NCBI GenBank assembly: GCA_026991215.1
Contig: JALXBY010000244.1
Span: 1 to 50,296 of the forward strand
Length of the DNA: 50,296 nucleotides
Direction of reading: 5' to 3'
Source: Anaerolineales bacterium
GTDB taxonomy: Bacteria; Chloroflexota; Anaerolineae; Anaerolineales; DRMV01
In this document: piece after piece, positions 22,864 to 30,875 of the stretch
Layout of the letters: each line of letters opens with the position of its first letter
Numbering within the stretch: position 1 is the first letter of the stretch
The notes under the pieces: generated by a model
Database searches by the model: none
Told to the model about the DNA's origin: nothing
The model's input: the letters and a program-made list of their open reading frames with translations, nothing else
Position numbers and translations under genes: made by a program

Positions 22864-23571
22864 ATGAGCACCGCGGCCCCGCTCCCCCTGCCCGAACGGG
22901 ACGAGGACTGGCAACGACGCCTGGCCGCGCTGAGCCAGGCCGCCCGCCACCTGCCCTGGCTGGGCCCGCCGGGTTCGGAACGTACCGCACGACCGGCCGC
23001 GGTGCTGGTCCCCCTGCTTCGGCATGAGGGCATCTGGCACCTGCTTTTCATCCGGCGGGCCCGGCACGAACACGACCCCCACAGCGGCCAGGTCTCCTTC
23101 CCTGGCGGCCGGGTGGAACCCCAGGACCCTTCGCCAGAGGCCACCGCGCTGCGGGAGGCCGCGGAGGAAATCGGGCTGCGGCCCCAGGACGTGCGGGTGC
23201 TGGGCCGGCTGCCCCGGGTCCGCACGGTGACCGATTACCTGGTCACGCCGGTGGTGGGGCGCATCCCCTGGCCGTACCCCCTCCGGCCGGCCCAGGAGGA
23301 AGTGGCCGAGGTGTTCACCGTGCCCCTGGACTGGCTGGCCCGGCCGGAGCACCGGGTGCAGGTCTGGCGGGCCCTGCCGGGCGCGAGGCCCTACCCCGTG
23401 TTCTTCTTTCACCCCTATGGCCCCCAGGAACACGTTATCTGGGGGGCCACGGCTCGCATGGTGCTCGCGCTCCTGGCCGCCCTGGACCTGCTGGACCCCA
23501 CCACAACCCAGGCCCTGGGCCTCAACCCCCAATCCACCATCGACCAACGACCATCGACCACCAACCACTGA
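22864..23571 (+). CDS. NUDIX hydrolase, CoA pyrophosphatase-like
   Basis: A 235-residue Nudix protein. The Nudix box GGRVEPQDPSPEATALREAA, continuing EEIGL, spans residues 81-105. It is preceded by HSGQVSFPGG, the combination seen in the CoA-pyrophosphatase (NudL/UPF0035) subfamily, which splits CoA or related dinucleotides. The last 13 codons read straight through an intergenic tandem repeat (tail QSTIDQRPSTTNH), so the stop codon and the end of the protein are supplied by the repeat. The start is 21 bases after the previous stop, with a poor ribosome site, so this gene may be translated by coupling. Confidence 0.87.
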   Translation: MSTAAPLPLPERDEDWQRRLAALSQAARHLPWLGPPGSERTARPAAVLVPLLRHEGIWHLLFIRRARHEHDPHSGQVSFPGGRVEPQDPSPEATALREAAEEIGLRPQDVRVLGRLPRVRTVTDYLVTPVVGRIPWPYPLRPAQEEVAEVFTVPLDWLARPEHRVQVWRALPGARPYPVFFFHPYGPQEHVIWGATARMVLALLAALDLLDPTTTQALGLNPQSTIDQRPSTTNH

Positions 23572-23622
23572 CGACCACCGACGATCGACCACTGACGACC
23601 ATCGACCAACGACCATCGACTG
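23532..23622. repeat. Intergenic tandem repeat, ATCGACCA type, overlapping a gene end
   Basis: Repeated CAACGACCATCGACCA and ACTGACGACCATCGAC units. It begins inside the Nudix coding sequence and continues about 50 bases past its stop. Confidence 0.85.
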
Positions 23623-23651
23623 ATAAATCGATGAAAATTCCGGTTCGAGGC

Positions 23652-23680
23652 TTGACAGCCCCGCCATATGGCCTTACGCT
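23652..23680 (+). promoter_or_regulatory. Sigma-70-type promoter for the 24-aa lipoprotein gene
   Basis: A perfect TTGACA at 23652-23657 is followed after 17 bases by TACGCT at 23675-23680 (T, A and final T of TATAAT conserved). It lies 38 bases before the lipoprotein ATG. This is the best promoter match in the arm. Confidence 0.55.
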
Positions 23681-23717
23681 ATTTGACGCAATTTTCTTAC
23701 ACTAAGGAGGGGGAGCG

Positions 23718-23792
23718 ATGCGCACGAAGTTGTTGCTCATCGGGCTGATGGTGATGGCGCTGGTGTTGGCTGCGGGCTGCGTCCCGGCCTGA
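23718..23792 (+). CDS. Mini-lipoprotein (24 aa), entericidin-like
   Basis: A reading frame of 24 codons with a very strong AAGGAGGGGG ribosome site and its own promoter. It codes for Arg and Lys after Met, a hydrophobic helix LLLIGLMVMALVLAAG and a lipobox LAAGC at the end. If signal peptidase II cuts before Cys21, the mature part is only Cys-Val-Pro-Ala. It could be an entericidin-type envelope lipoprotein, a signalling peptide released from the signal sequence, or a remnant of a longer lipoprotein whose coding part was lost. A conserved frame in related genomes would decide. Confidence 0.6.
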   Translation: MRTKLLLIGLMVMALVLAAGCVPA

Positions 23793-23813
23793 AGCCATCG
23801 CCCTACGGCCCAG

Positions 23814-23833
23814 GGGCCGCCGCAAGGCGGCCC
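23814..23833. other. GC-rich hairpin with GCAA tetraloop
   Basis: GGGCCGCC and GGCGGCCC pair perfectly around GCAA, immediately after the lipoprotein gene. No T-run follows, so it is not a clear terminator. The same core (GGGGCCGCxGCAAGGCGGCC) recurs at 23889-23908. Confidence 0.6.
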
Positions 23834-23859
23834 TGATAATTGTCAAAAGAAAGCGGGTG

Positions 23860-23880
23860 GGGGAGGGCATTGCCCTCCCC
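23860..23880. other. GC-rich intergenic hairpin (copy 2)
   Basis: A perfect nine-pair stem GGGGAGGGC/GCCCTCCCC around a 3-base loop, between the two GCAA-type hairpins. The related copy is at 20716-20736. Confidence 0.6.
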
Positions 23881-23890
23881 GGAATTTCGG

Positions 23891-23915
23891 GGCCGCTGCA
23901 AGGCGGCCGGTTTTT
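23891..23915 (+). terminator. Rho-independent terminator after the mini-lipoprotein gene
   Basis: Stem GGCCGC / GCGGCC (six pairs, 6-base loop) followed after GG by TTTTT. It would end the mini-lipoprotein transcript before tsaD. Confidence 0.55.
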
Positions 23916-24028
23916 GTGTCTGCTCCGGCTTTTTTGGTATCCTCAAAACGACATGCCCCCCTGTGGGTTTTGGGAAAGCGGCACCGCCAGCATCCAGGTT
24001 GGGTGTATCCTCACGTGGAGAGCAAGCC

Positions 24029-25123
24029 ATGGGGACGCAAACGGCCCGACGTATCCGCATCCTGGCCCTGGAATCCTCCTGTGACGAAACCGCGGCCTCG
24101 GTGGTGGAAAACGGTCGGGTGATTTTGAGCCACGTGGTGGCTTCCCAGGCCGCGCTGCACAGCCAGTACGGTGGGGTCTTCCCGGAGATGGCGGCGCGGC
24201 AGCACCTGCGCACCTTCTACCCCGTGGTGGAACAGGCCTTGAAGGAAGCCCACGTGGGCTGGAAGGACATCGACGCCCTGGCCGTGACGCGGGGGCCGGG
24301 CCTGCCGGGTTCCCTGGTGGTGGGCGTCAACTTCGCCAAGGGCCTGGCCCTGGCCACGGGGTTGCCCCTGCTGGGCATCCACCATCTGGAGGCCCATATC
24401 TACGCCACCTGGTTGCACTTCGAAGGCGCACGGCCGCCCAAGGTCCCGGGCTTCCCCCTGGTCATCCTCATCGTTTCCGGCGGCCACACGGAACTCATCT
24501 GGATGAAGGACCACTTCCAGTACCGTCGCCTGGGCGGTACCCGGGACGACGCGGCCGGTGAGGCCTTTGACAAGGTGGCCCGCCTGTTGGGTCTGGGCTA
24601 CCCCGGCGGGCCGGAAATCGAGCGCGCGGCCAAGGACGGCAACCCCCGGGCCTTCGACTTCCCCCGGGCCCGGCTGCCCGGCACCTGGGACTTTTCCTTC
24701 AGCGGCCTGAAGACCGCGGTGCTCCGCACCGTGCAGACCTGGCAGAAGACCCGCCGCGACCCCCTGCCTGTGGCTGACCTGGCCGCGTCCTTCCAGGAGG
24801 CCGTGGTGGACGTGCTGGTGGAAAAGACCGTGGCCGCGGCCCTGGAATATGGCGCGCAGGGCATCGTCCTGGTGGGCGGCGTGGCCGCGAACCAGCGGCT
24901 TCGGACCCGCCTCAAGGAGGCGGCCACCGTGCCCGTGTACGTCCCCCCGCGGCCCCTGTGCACCGATAACGCCTCCATGGTGGCCGCGGCCGCGTACTAC
25001 CGCTTCGTGGCCGGGCAGCGGGACGACCTGGCCTTCGACGTGCTCCCCACCTGGCCCCCGCCCGAACTGGAACCGCCGCCCCACCCCGAAGCCCTCGCCG
25101 CGGAAAACGGCGCCGACCGCTAA
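24029..25123 (+). CDS. tsaD: tRNA N6-adenosine threonylcarbamoyltransferase TsaD
   Basis: A 364-residue TsaD, which with TsaB and TsaE places threonylcarbamoyl on A37 of ANN-decoding tRNAs in the cytoplasm. LALESSCDETAASVV (12-26) opens the ASKHA ATPase fold. HHLEAH (118-123) holds the metal-binding histidines, VSGGHTEL and GGVAANQRLR the phosphate loops, and LCTDNASMVAA is the conserved C-terminal motif. Length is slightly above the usual 340 because of a proline-rich tail (PPPELEPPPHPEAL) that leads into the intergenic repeat near the axis. GGAG lies 8 bases before this ATG; longer in-frame codons upstream pass through the terminator hairpins. Confidence 0.94.
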   Translation: MGTQTARRIRILALESSCDETAASVVENGRVILSHVVASQAALHSQYGGVFPEMAARQHLRTFYPVVEQALKEAHVGWKDIDALAVTRGPGLPGSLVVGVNFAKGLALATGLPLLGIHHLEAHIYATWLHFEGARPPKVPGFPLVILIVSGGHTELIWMKDHFQYRRLGGTRDDAAGEAFDKVARLLGLGYPGGPEIERAAKDGNPRAFDFPRARLPGTWDFSFSGLKTAVLRTVQTWQKTRRDPLPVADLAASFQEAVVDVLVEKTVAAALEYGAQGIVLVGGVAANQRLRTRLKEAATVPVYVPPRPLCTDNASMVAAAAYYRFVAGQRDDLAFDVLPTWPPPELEPPPHPEALAAENGADR

Positions 25124-25182
25124 CCGCCGACCGCGCAGTCCGCAGTGCGCACTGCGGACTGCGCGGTCGGCGGTTAGCGGTC
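25115..25182. repeat. Axis of the inverted repeat in an intergenic tandem repeat
   Basis: The CGACCGC/TAACCGC/CAGTCCG units that follow tsaD turn back on themselves at 25148/25149. The central bases are GCAGTGC|GCACTGC, a short natural palindrome of the same repeat family as 21384-21472. This is where a polymerase template switch, or an assembler, would most easily turn to the other strand. Confidence 0.85.
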
Positions 25183-26268
25183 GGCGCCGTTTTCCGCGGC
25201 GAGGGCTTCGGGGTGGGGCGGCGGTTCCAGTTCGGGCGGGGGCCAGGTGGGGAGCACGTCGAAGGCCAGGTCGTCCCGCTGCCCGGCCACGAAGCGGTAG
25301 TACGCGGCCGCGGCCACCATGGAGGCGTTATCGGTGCACAGGGGCCGCGGGGGGACGTACACGGGCACGGTGGCCGCCTCCTTGAGGCGGGTCCGAAGCC
25401 GCTGGTTCGCGGCCACGCCGCCCACCAGGACGATGCCCTGCGCGCCATATTCCAGGGCCGCGGCCACGGTCTTTTCCACCAGCACGTCCACCACGGCCTC
25501 CTGGAAGGACGCGGCCAGGTCAGCCACAGGCAGGGGGTCGCGGCGGGTCTTCTGCCAGGTCTGCACGGTGCGGAGCACCGCGGTCTTCAGGCCGCTGAAG
25601 GAAAAGTCCCAGGTGCCGGGCAGCCGGGCCCGGGGGAAGTCGAAGGCCCGGGGGTTGCCGTCCTTGGCCGCGCGCTCGATTTCCGGCCCGCCGGGGTAGC
25701 CCAGACCCAACAGGCGGGCCACCTTGTCAAAGGCCTCACCGGCCGCGTCGTCCCGGGTACCGCCCAGGCGACGGTACTGGAAGTGGTCCTTCATCCAGAT
25801 GAGTTCCGTGTGGCCGCCGGAAACGATGAGGATGACCAGGGGGAAGCCCGGGACCTTGGGCGGCCGTGCGCCTTCGAAGTGCAACCAGGTGGCGTAGATA
25901 TGGGCCTCCAGATGGTGGATGCCCAGCAGGGGCAACCCCGTGGCCAGGGCCAGGCCCTTGGCGAAGTTGACGCCCACCACCAGGGAACCCGGCAGGCCCG
26001 GCCCCCGCGTCACGGCCAGGGCGTCGATGTCCTTCCAGCCCACGTGGGCTTCCTTCAAGGCCTGTTCCACCACGGGGTAGAAGGTGCGCAGGTGCTGCCG
26101 CGCCGCCATCTCCGGGAAGACCCCACCGTACTGGCTGTGCAGCGCGGCCTGGGAAGCCACCACGTGGCTCAAAATCACCCGACCGTTTTCCACCACCGAG
26201 GCCGCGGTTTCGTCACAGGAGGATTCCAGGGCCAGGATGCGGATACGTCGGGCCGTTTGCGTCCCCAT
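25174..26268 (-). CDS. tsaD: tsaD, mirror copy
   Basis: Identical to 24029-25123: TsaD of the tRNA t6A37 pathway with the HHLEAH metal site. Its end faces the axis, so the two copies converge with 50 bases between stops. Confidence 0.93.
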   Translation of the reverse strand: MGTQTARRIRILALESSCDETAASVVENGRVILSHVVASQAALHSQYGGVFPEMAARQHLRTFYPVVEQALKEAHVGWKDIDALAVTRGPGLPGSLVVGVNFAKGLALATGLPLLGIHHLEAHIYATWLHFEGARPPKVPGFPLVILIVSGGHTELIWMKDHFQYRRLGGTRDDAAGEAFDKVARLLGLGYPGGPEIERAAKDGNPRAFDFPRARLPGTWDFSFSGLKTAVLRTVQTWQKTRRDPLPVADLAASFQEAVVDVLVEKTVAAALEYGAQGIVLVGGVAANQRLRTRLKEAATVPVYVPPRPLCTDNASMVAAAAYYRFVAGQRDDLAFDVLPTWPPPELEPPPHPEALAAENGADR

Positions 26269-26381
26269 GGCTTGCTCTCCACGTGAGGATACACCCAACC
26301 TGGATGCTGGCGGTGCCGCTTTCCCAAAACCCACAGGGGGGCATGTCGTTTTGAGGATACCAAAAAAGCCGGAGCAGACAC

Positions 26382-26406
26382 AAAAACCGGCCGCCTTGCA
26401 GCGGCC
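26382..26406 (-). terminator. Rho-independent terminator, mirror copy
   Basis: Mirror of 23891-23915; hairpin followed by a T-run on the minus strand. Confidence 0.55.
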
Positions 26407-26416
26407 CCGAAATTCC

Positions 26417-26437
26417 GGGGAGGGCAATGCCCTCCCC
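26417..26437. other. GC-rich hairpin, mirror of copy 2
   Basis: Mirror of the perfect nine-pair hairpin at 23860-23880. Confidence 0.6.
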
Positions 26438-26463
26438 CACCCGCTTTCTTTTGACAATTATCA

Positions 26464-26483
26464 GGGCCGCCTTGCGGCGGCCC
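26464..26483. other. GCAA-tetraloop hairpin, mirror copy
   Basis: Mirror of 23814-23833. Confidence 0.6.
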
Positions 26484-26504
26484 CTGGGCCGTAGGGCGAT
26501 GGCT

Positions 26505-26579
26505 TCAGGCCGGGACGCAGCCCGCAGCCAACACCAGCGCCATCACCATCAGCCCGATGAGCAACAACTTCGTGCGCAT
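26505..26579 (-). CDS. Mini-lipoprotein (24 aa), mirror copy
   Basis: Identical to 23718-23792: hydrophobic signal peptide, LAAGC lipobox and a four-residue mature end. Confidence 0.6.
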   Translation of the reverse strand: MRTKLLLIGLMVMALVLAAGCVPA

Positions 26580-26616
26580 CGCTCCCCCTCCTTAGTGTAA
26601 GAAAATTGCGTCAAAT

Positions 26617-26645
26617 AGCGTAAGGCCATATGGCGGGGCTGTCAA
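26617..26645 (-). promoter_or_regulatory. Sigma-70-type promoter, mirror copy
   Basis: Mirror of 23652-23680: TTGACA, 17 bases, TACGCT, read on the minus strand. Confidence 0.55.
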
Positions 26646-26674
26646 GCCTCGAACCGGAATTTTCATCGATTTAT

Positions 26675-26765
26675 CAGTCGATGGTCGTTGGTCGATGGTC
26701 GTCAGTGGTCGATCGTCGGTGGTCGTCAGTGGTTGGTGGTCGATGGTCGTTGGTCGATGGTGGAT
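26675..26765. repeat. ATCGACCA-type tandem repeat, mirror copy
   Basis: Mirror of 23532-23622, overlapping the 3' end of the Nudix gene. Confidence 0.85.
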
Positions 26766-27433
26766 TGGGGGTTGAGGCCCAGGGCCTGGGTTGTGGTGGG
26801 GTCCAGCAGGTCCAGGGCGGCCAGGAGCGCGAGCACCATGCGAGCCGTGGCCCCCCAGATAACGTGTTCCTGGGGGCCATAGGGGTGAAAGAAGAACACG
26901 GGGTAGGGCCTCGCGCCCGGCAGGGCCCGCCAGACCTGCACCCGGTGCTCCGGCCGGGCCAGCCAGTCCAGGGGCACGGTGAACACCTCGGCCACTTCCT
27001 CCTGGGCCGGCCGGAGGGGGTACGGCCAGGGGATGCGCCCCACCACCGGCGTGACCAGGTAATCGGTCACCGTGCGGACCCGGGGCAGCCGGCCCAGCAC
27101 CCGCACGTCCTGGGGCCGCAGCCCGATTTCCTCCGCGGCCTCCCGCAGCGCGGTGGCCTCTGGCGAAGGGTCCTGGGGTTCCACCCGGCCGCCAGGGAAG
27201 GAGACCTGGCCGCTGTGGGGGTCGTGTTCGTGCCGGGCCCGCCGGATGAAAAGCAGGTGCCAGATGCCCTCATGCCGAAGCAGGGGGACCAGCACCGCGG
27301 CCGGTCGTGCGGTACGTTCCGAACCCGGCGGGCCCAGCCAGGGCAGGTGGCGGGCGGCCTGGCTCAGCGCGGCCAGGCGTCGTTGCCAGTCCTCGTCCCG
27401 TTCGGGCAGGGGGAGCGGGGCCGCGGTGCTCAT
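26726..27433 (-). CDS. NUDIX hydrolase, CoA pyrophosphatase-like, mirror copy
   Basis: Identical to 22864-23571, with the HSGQVSFPGG and Nudix-box motifs and a C-terminal tail encoded by the tandem repeat. Confidence 0.86.
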   Translation of the reverse strand: MSTAAPLPLPERDEDWQRRLAALSQAARHLPWLGPPGSERTARPAAVLVPLLRHEGIWHLLFIRRARHEHDPHSGQVSFPGGRVEPQDPSPEATALREAAEEIGLRPQDVRVLGRLPRVRTVTDYLVTPVVGRIPWPYPLRPAQEEVAEVFTVPLDWLARPEHRVQVWRALPGARPYPVFFFHPYGPQEHVIWGATARMVLALLAALDLLDPTTTQALGLNPQSTIDQRPSTTNH

Positions 27434-27454
27434 CCCATAGGTCCTGAAGGGCCT

Positions 27455-28801
27455 TTAATCCTGCTCGCGGGGGAGCATGCCTTTGAGGAGTTCCGCCAAC
27501 GTGGGCTGGCCAATCTCTTGCAGTTCGTACCGTACGGGGAACACGGGCACGTCCACCTGCACCACCCGCCGCAGGTCGATGGGCGTGGCCGCGAGCACCG
27601 CGTCCACCTGGGCGCGGCGGATGGTCGCCTCCAGTTCCCGAATCTGCTCCCGGCCATACCCCAGGGCAGGGAGCACCGGCCCCAGGTGAGGGTAACGCTC
27701 GTAGGCTTCACGAATCGAACCCACCGCGAAGGGCCTGGGGTCCACCGGTTGGGCATGGAAGCGCCGCGCGGCCAGGTACGCCGCGCCGTAGCCCATCTCA
27801 CCGTGGGTCACCGTGGGGCCGTCTTCCACGGCCAGCACGCGGCGGCCCATGACCGCGTGCACGTCCCCTTCCAGCGTAAAGGGCATCGCGGCCTCGACGA
27901 TGCGCAGGTCCGGGTTCAGTTCCAGAAGGCGCTGCCGCACGGCCAGCACGTCCTCGTAGGCCGCGGTATCCACCTTGGTGATGACCGCGATGTGGGCCAT
28001 GCGCGCGTTGGTCTCGCCAGGGTAATAGGTGGCCTCATGGCCCTTGCGCAAGGGGTCGGCCACCACGATGTGCACGTCGGGCACGAAGAAGGGCAGGTCG
28101 TTGTTGCCCCCGTCCCAGAGGATGACGTCAGCCTCGGCCTGGGCCTGTTCCAGGATGCGGGCATAGTCCACGCCTGCGTACACCACCATGCCGTTGCGCA
28201 GGTGCGGCTCGTACTCCTCCCGTTCCTCGATGGTGCACTCGTAGCGGTCCAGGTCCTCGAAGGTGGCGAAGCGCTGCACTACCTGCTTGCGGAGGTCGCC
28301 ATAGGGCATGGGATGCCGGACGATGACCACCCGGTAACCCCAATCACGGAGCAGGCGGGCCACCCGGCGGGTGGTCGGGCTTTTGCCCGCGCCCGTGCGC
28401 ACCGCGGTGACCGCGACCACGGGCTTTGCCGCCTTGAGTTGGGTGCGCTTTGGCCCCAGCAGCCAGAAATCCGCGCCCGCGGCCTGGGCTATGGCCGCGC
28501 GGTGCATCACGTATTCATGGGAGACGTCGCTGTAGGAAAAGACCGCGACGTCGATGTCGTGCTCCCGAATCAAGCGGGGGAGGTCGCTTTCGGGGTAGAT
28601 GGGGATGCCTTCGGGGTAACGGGGTCCCGCGAGTTCCGGCGGGTACCGACGGCCTTCGATGTTGGGAATCTGCGTCGCGGTAAAGGCCACCACGTGGTAG
28701 GCAGGGTTCTCCCGGAAGAACACGTTGAAGTTGTGGAAATCCCGGCCTGCCGCGCCCAGAATGACCACCCTTCGGGGCCTTGCGCTTTCCCGTTGGGTCA
28801 T
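27455..28801 (-). CDS. Cyclic 2,3-diphosphoglycerate synthetase-like protein, mirror copy
   Basis: Identical to 21496-22842, a COG2403-type protein with the P-loop-like VRTGAGKSPTT motif. Confidence 0.79.
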   Translation of the reverse strand: MTQRESARPRRVVILGAAGRDFHNFNVFFRENPAYHVVAFTATQIPNIEGRRYPPELAGPRYPEGIPIYPESDLPRLIREHDIDVAVFSYSDVSHEYVMHRAAIAQAAGADFWLLGPKRTQLKAAKPVVAVTAVRTGAGKSPTTRRVARLLRDWGYRVVIVRHPMPYGDLRKQVVQRFATFEDLDRYECTIEEREEYEPHLRNGMVVYAGVDYARILEQAQAEADVILWDGGNNDLPFFVPDVHIVVADPLRKGHEATYYPGETNARMAHIAVITKVDTAAYEDVLAVRQRLLELNPDLRIVEAAMPFTLEGDVHAVMGRRVLAVEDGPTVTHGEMGYGAAYLAARRFHAQPVDPRPFAVGSIREAYERYPHLGPVLPALGYGREQIRELEATIRRAQVDAVLAATPIDLRRVVQVDVPVFPVRYELQEIGQPTLAELLKGMLPREQD

Positions 28802-28824
28802 TGGAGATTCCTCCTTCGTCATTC

Positions 28825-28913
28825 GTCGATGGTCGTTAGTCGATGGTCGTTGGCCGTTAGCAGTTAGCAGTTAGCCGACCGCCGACTGCCGACCGCTGAC
28901 TGCGGACTGCCGC
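28825..28913. repeat. Intergenic tandem repeat, mirror copy
   Basis: Mirror of 21384-21472, with GGTCG, GCAGTTA and CGGACTG unit types. Confidence 0.85.
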
Positions 28914-28919
28914 CCGCCG

Positions 28920-29444
28920 TCACTTCGCCTGTTCCAGGGCCTGGATGAGGATCCGGCAGAAGGCGGGGATGTCCTGGACCACCCGGCCCCAGACCAGGTT
29001 GCCCTCCTGGAAGGCGGGTTCGTCCACCCAGGTGGCCCCGGCGTTGATGAGGTCGTCGCGGATGCCCACCGAACCCGTGGCCCGGTGCCCGGCCACGATG
29101 CCTGCGGAAATCAGCACCCAACCGCCATGGCAGATGCTGGCCACGATTTTGCCCTGCTGGTACACCCCCCGGACCAAATCCAGCACGCCGGGGTCGCGGC
29201 GGAGTTTATCCGGCGCCCAGCCGCCGGGTACCACCACCGCGTCCACATCGTTGGGGGAAAGGTCCTTCGCGGCGACCGTCGCGGTCGCGGTCAGGCAGTG
29301 CTTGCCCCGGTAGGTGCCGGGCTTGCGGCTGGCCACGATGACCTCCGCACCGGCCTCTTCCAGGCGCATCCGGGGCACCCAGAACTCCAGGTCCTCAAAC
29401 CCCTCTTCGACCAGCACGACCACGCGCTTGCCCTGCAACGTCAT
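28920..29444 (-). CDS. DJ-1/PfpI family protein, mirror copy
   Basis: Identical to 20853-21377, with the ASICHGGW nucleophile elbow. Confidence 0.87.
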   Translation of the reverse strand: MTLQGKRVVVLVEEGFEDLEFWVPRMRLEEAGAEVIVASRKPGTYRGKHCLTATATVAAKDLSPNDVDAVVVPGGWAPDKLRRDPGVLDLVRGVYQQGKIVASICHGGWVLISAGIVAGHRATGSVGIRDDLINAGATWVDEPAFQEGNLVWGRVVQDIPAFCRILIQALEQAK

Positions 29445-29533
29445 ACACGCCTCCTTATGGAATGGGCTTCGGGGCCTCAGGCGTTCACGCCCGCTATCCG
29501 GCCCCCTCGCGGATGGCTTCACAACCCCTGGCG

Positions 29534-29539
29534 ATTATA
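29534..29539 (-). promoter_or_regulatory. -10 box before the DJ-1 gene, mirror copy
   Basis: Mirror of the TATAAT at 20758-20763. Confidence 0.4.
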
Positions 29540-29560
29540 CCTGGCCCTTCCCCCACCTCA

Positions 29561-29581
29561 GGGGCGGGCACTGCCCTCCCC
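29561..29581. other. GC-rich hairpin, mirror of copy 1
   Basis: Mirror of 20716-20736. Confidence 0.55.
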
Positions 29582-29645
29582 CGACGAACGACCACCGACC
29601 ACCGACCAACGACCAACGACCATCGACCATCGACCACCAACCACA
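29581..29645. repeat. Short tandem intergenic repeat, mirror copy
   Basis: Mirror of 20652-20716, read here as CGACCAC/CGACCAA/CGACCAT units. Confidence 0.85.
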
Positions 29646-29650
29646 TCAAG

Positions 29651-29656
29651 TACAAT
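29651..29656 (+). promoter_or_regulatory. Candidate -10 box for tdk, mirror copy
   Basis: TACAAT, mirror of 20641-20646. Confidence 0.3.
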
Positions 29657-29689
29657 CGAAGGCACCCCATCGTGGAGGAGGCTGAACGC

Positions 29690-30322
29690 ATGGACCATGG
29701 CCTTATCCATGGCTGGCTTGAGGTCATCACCGGACCCATGTTCAGCGGCAAGACCGAAGAACTCATCCGCCGGTTGCGCCGCGCCCGGATTGCCCGCCAA
29801 CCCGTTCAGGTCTTCAAACCCCTGCTGGACAACCGTTACGACCGCAAGCAAGTTGCCTCCCACGCGGGGGCCCGGTTTGAAGCCATCCCCATCGCCCGCC
29901 CAGAAGAAGTCTTCCGCCACCTGAAGCCCGAAACCCGGGTGGTGGCCATCGACGAAGCCCAGTTCTTCGACGAGACCATCGTGGACGTGGTGCGGAAACT
30001 CACGGACCGGGGCCTGCGGGTCATCGTCAGCGGCCTGGATATGGACTTCCGGGGCGAGCCCTTCGGCCCCATGCCCCTGCTGCTGGCCCTGGCCGACGAG
30101 GTCACCAAACTCCACGCGATTTGCATGGTCTGCGGGGGCCCCGCGACCCGCTCCCAGCGGTTGATCGACGGCCGTCCGGCCCGGTACGACGACCCCGTGG
30201 TGCTGGTGGGCGCGCAGGAACTGTACGAACCCCGCTGCCGCGCCCACCACCGAGTGCTTCCGCCCGTGAAGGAGGAGAAGGACCATGACCAGGATGGTGC
30301 AGGACTACCGGGAGTACCTTAA
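29690..30322 (+). CDS. tdk: Thymidine kinase, mirror copy
   Basis: Identical to 19975-20607: Walker A GPMFSGKT, DEAQFF and the Cys/His zinc site. First gene of tdk-hpt-cca in this arm. Confidence 0.92.
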   Translation: MDHGLIHGWLEVITGPMFSGKTEELIRRLRRARIARQPVQVFKPLLDNRYDRKQVASHAGARFEAIPIARPEEVFRHLKPETRVVAIDEAQFFDETIVDVVRKLTDRGLRVIVSGLDMDFRGEPFGPMPLLLALADEVTKLHAICMVCGGPATRSQRLIDGRPARYDDPVVLVGAQELYEPRCRAHHRVLPPVKEEKDHDQDGAGLPGVP

Positions 30323-30875
30323 GGAAATCCTGATTCCCGAAGACGTGCTCCAGCAGCGCATCGCGGAACTGGCCGAGGAAATCAACCGGGACTACGAAGG
30401 CAAGGTCCCCCTGCTGGTCTGCATCTTGCGGGGCGGCGTGATGTTCCTCACCGACCTGGTGCGCTACCTGCGCATCCCCCATGAAATCGACTTCATGGCC
30501 ATCCAGTCCTACGGCGTGGGCCGCCGCGAGCCAGGCGAAATCCGCCTCACCATGGACCTGCAGAGTTCCATCCGGGACCGGCACGTCATCCTGGTCGAAG
30601 ACATCATCGATACCGGCCACACCATCTCCCAGGTGCTCCGCCTGCTGGAGGTGCGGCAGCCCAAGTCCATCCGGGTGTGCGTCCTGTTGGACAAGCGGGC
30701 CCGCCGGGAAGTGGACGTACCCATCCACTACCGGGGGTTCGAAATCCCCAATTACTTCGTGTTCGGCTATGGGCTGGATATGGACGGCTACTGGCGCAAC
30801 CTCCCCTTCATCGCGGTGCCGGACCTGAACAAGTACCGGCCCCCGCGTACCCTGCCTGGGGAGGAAAAGGATTGA
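30285..30875 (+). CDS. hpt: Hypoxanthine phosphoribosyltransferase, mirror copy
   Basis: Identical to 19422-20012, with the PRPP motif VILVEDIIDTGHT. Overlaps tdk by 38 bases. Confidence 0.92.
   Translation: MTRMVQDYREYLKEILIPEDVLQQRIAELAEEINRDYEGKVPLLVCILRGGVMFLTDLVRYLRIPHEIDFMAIQSYGVGRREPGEIRLTMDLQSSIRDRHVILVEDIIDTGHTISQVLRLLEVRQPKSIRVCVLLDKRARREVDVPIHYRGFEIPNYFVFGYGLDMDGYWRNLPFIAVPDLNKYRPPRTLPGEEKD

Noticed and set aside
21430..23667. 745-residue minus-strand open frame (and its mirror at 26630-28867)
   Set aside because: It is antisense to the cDPG-synthetase-like and Nudix genes. Its His/Gly/Gln-rich composition is that of a shadow frame in high-GC DNA.
24849..25448. Pair of 178-residue frames crossing the axis
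   Set aside because: They are identical because of the palindrome, antisense or out of frame to tsaD, and built of repeat-derived codons.
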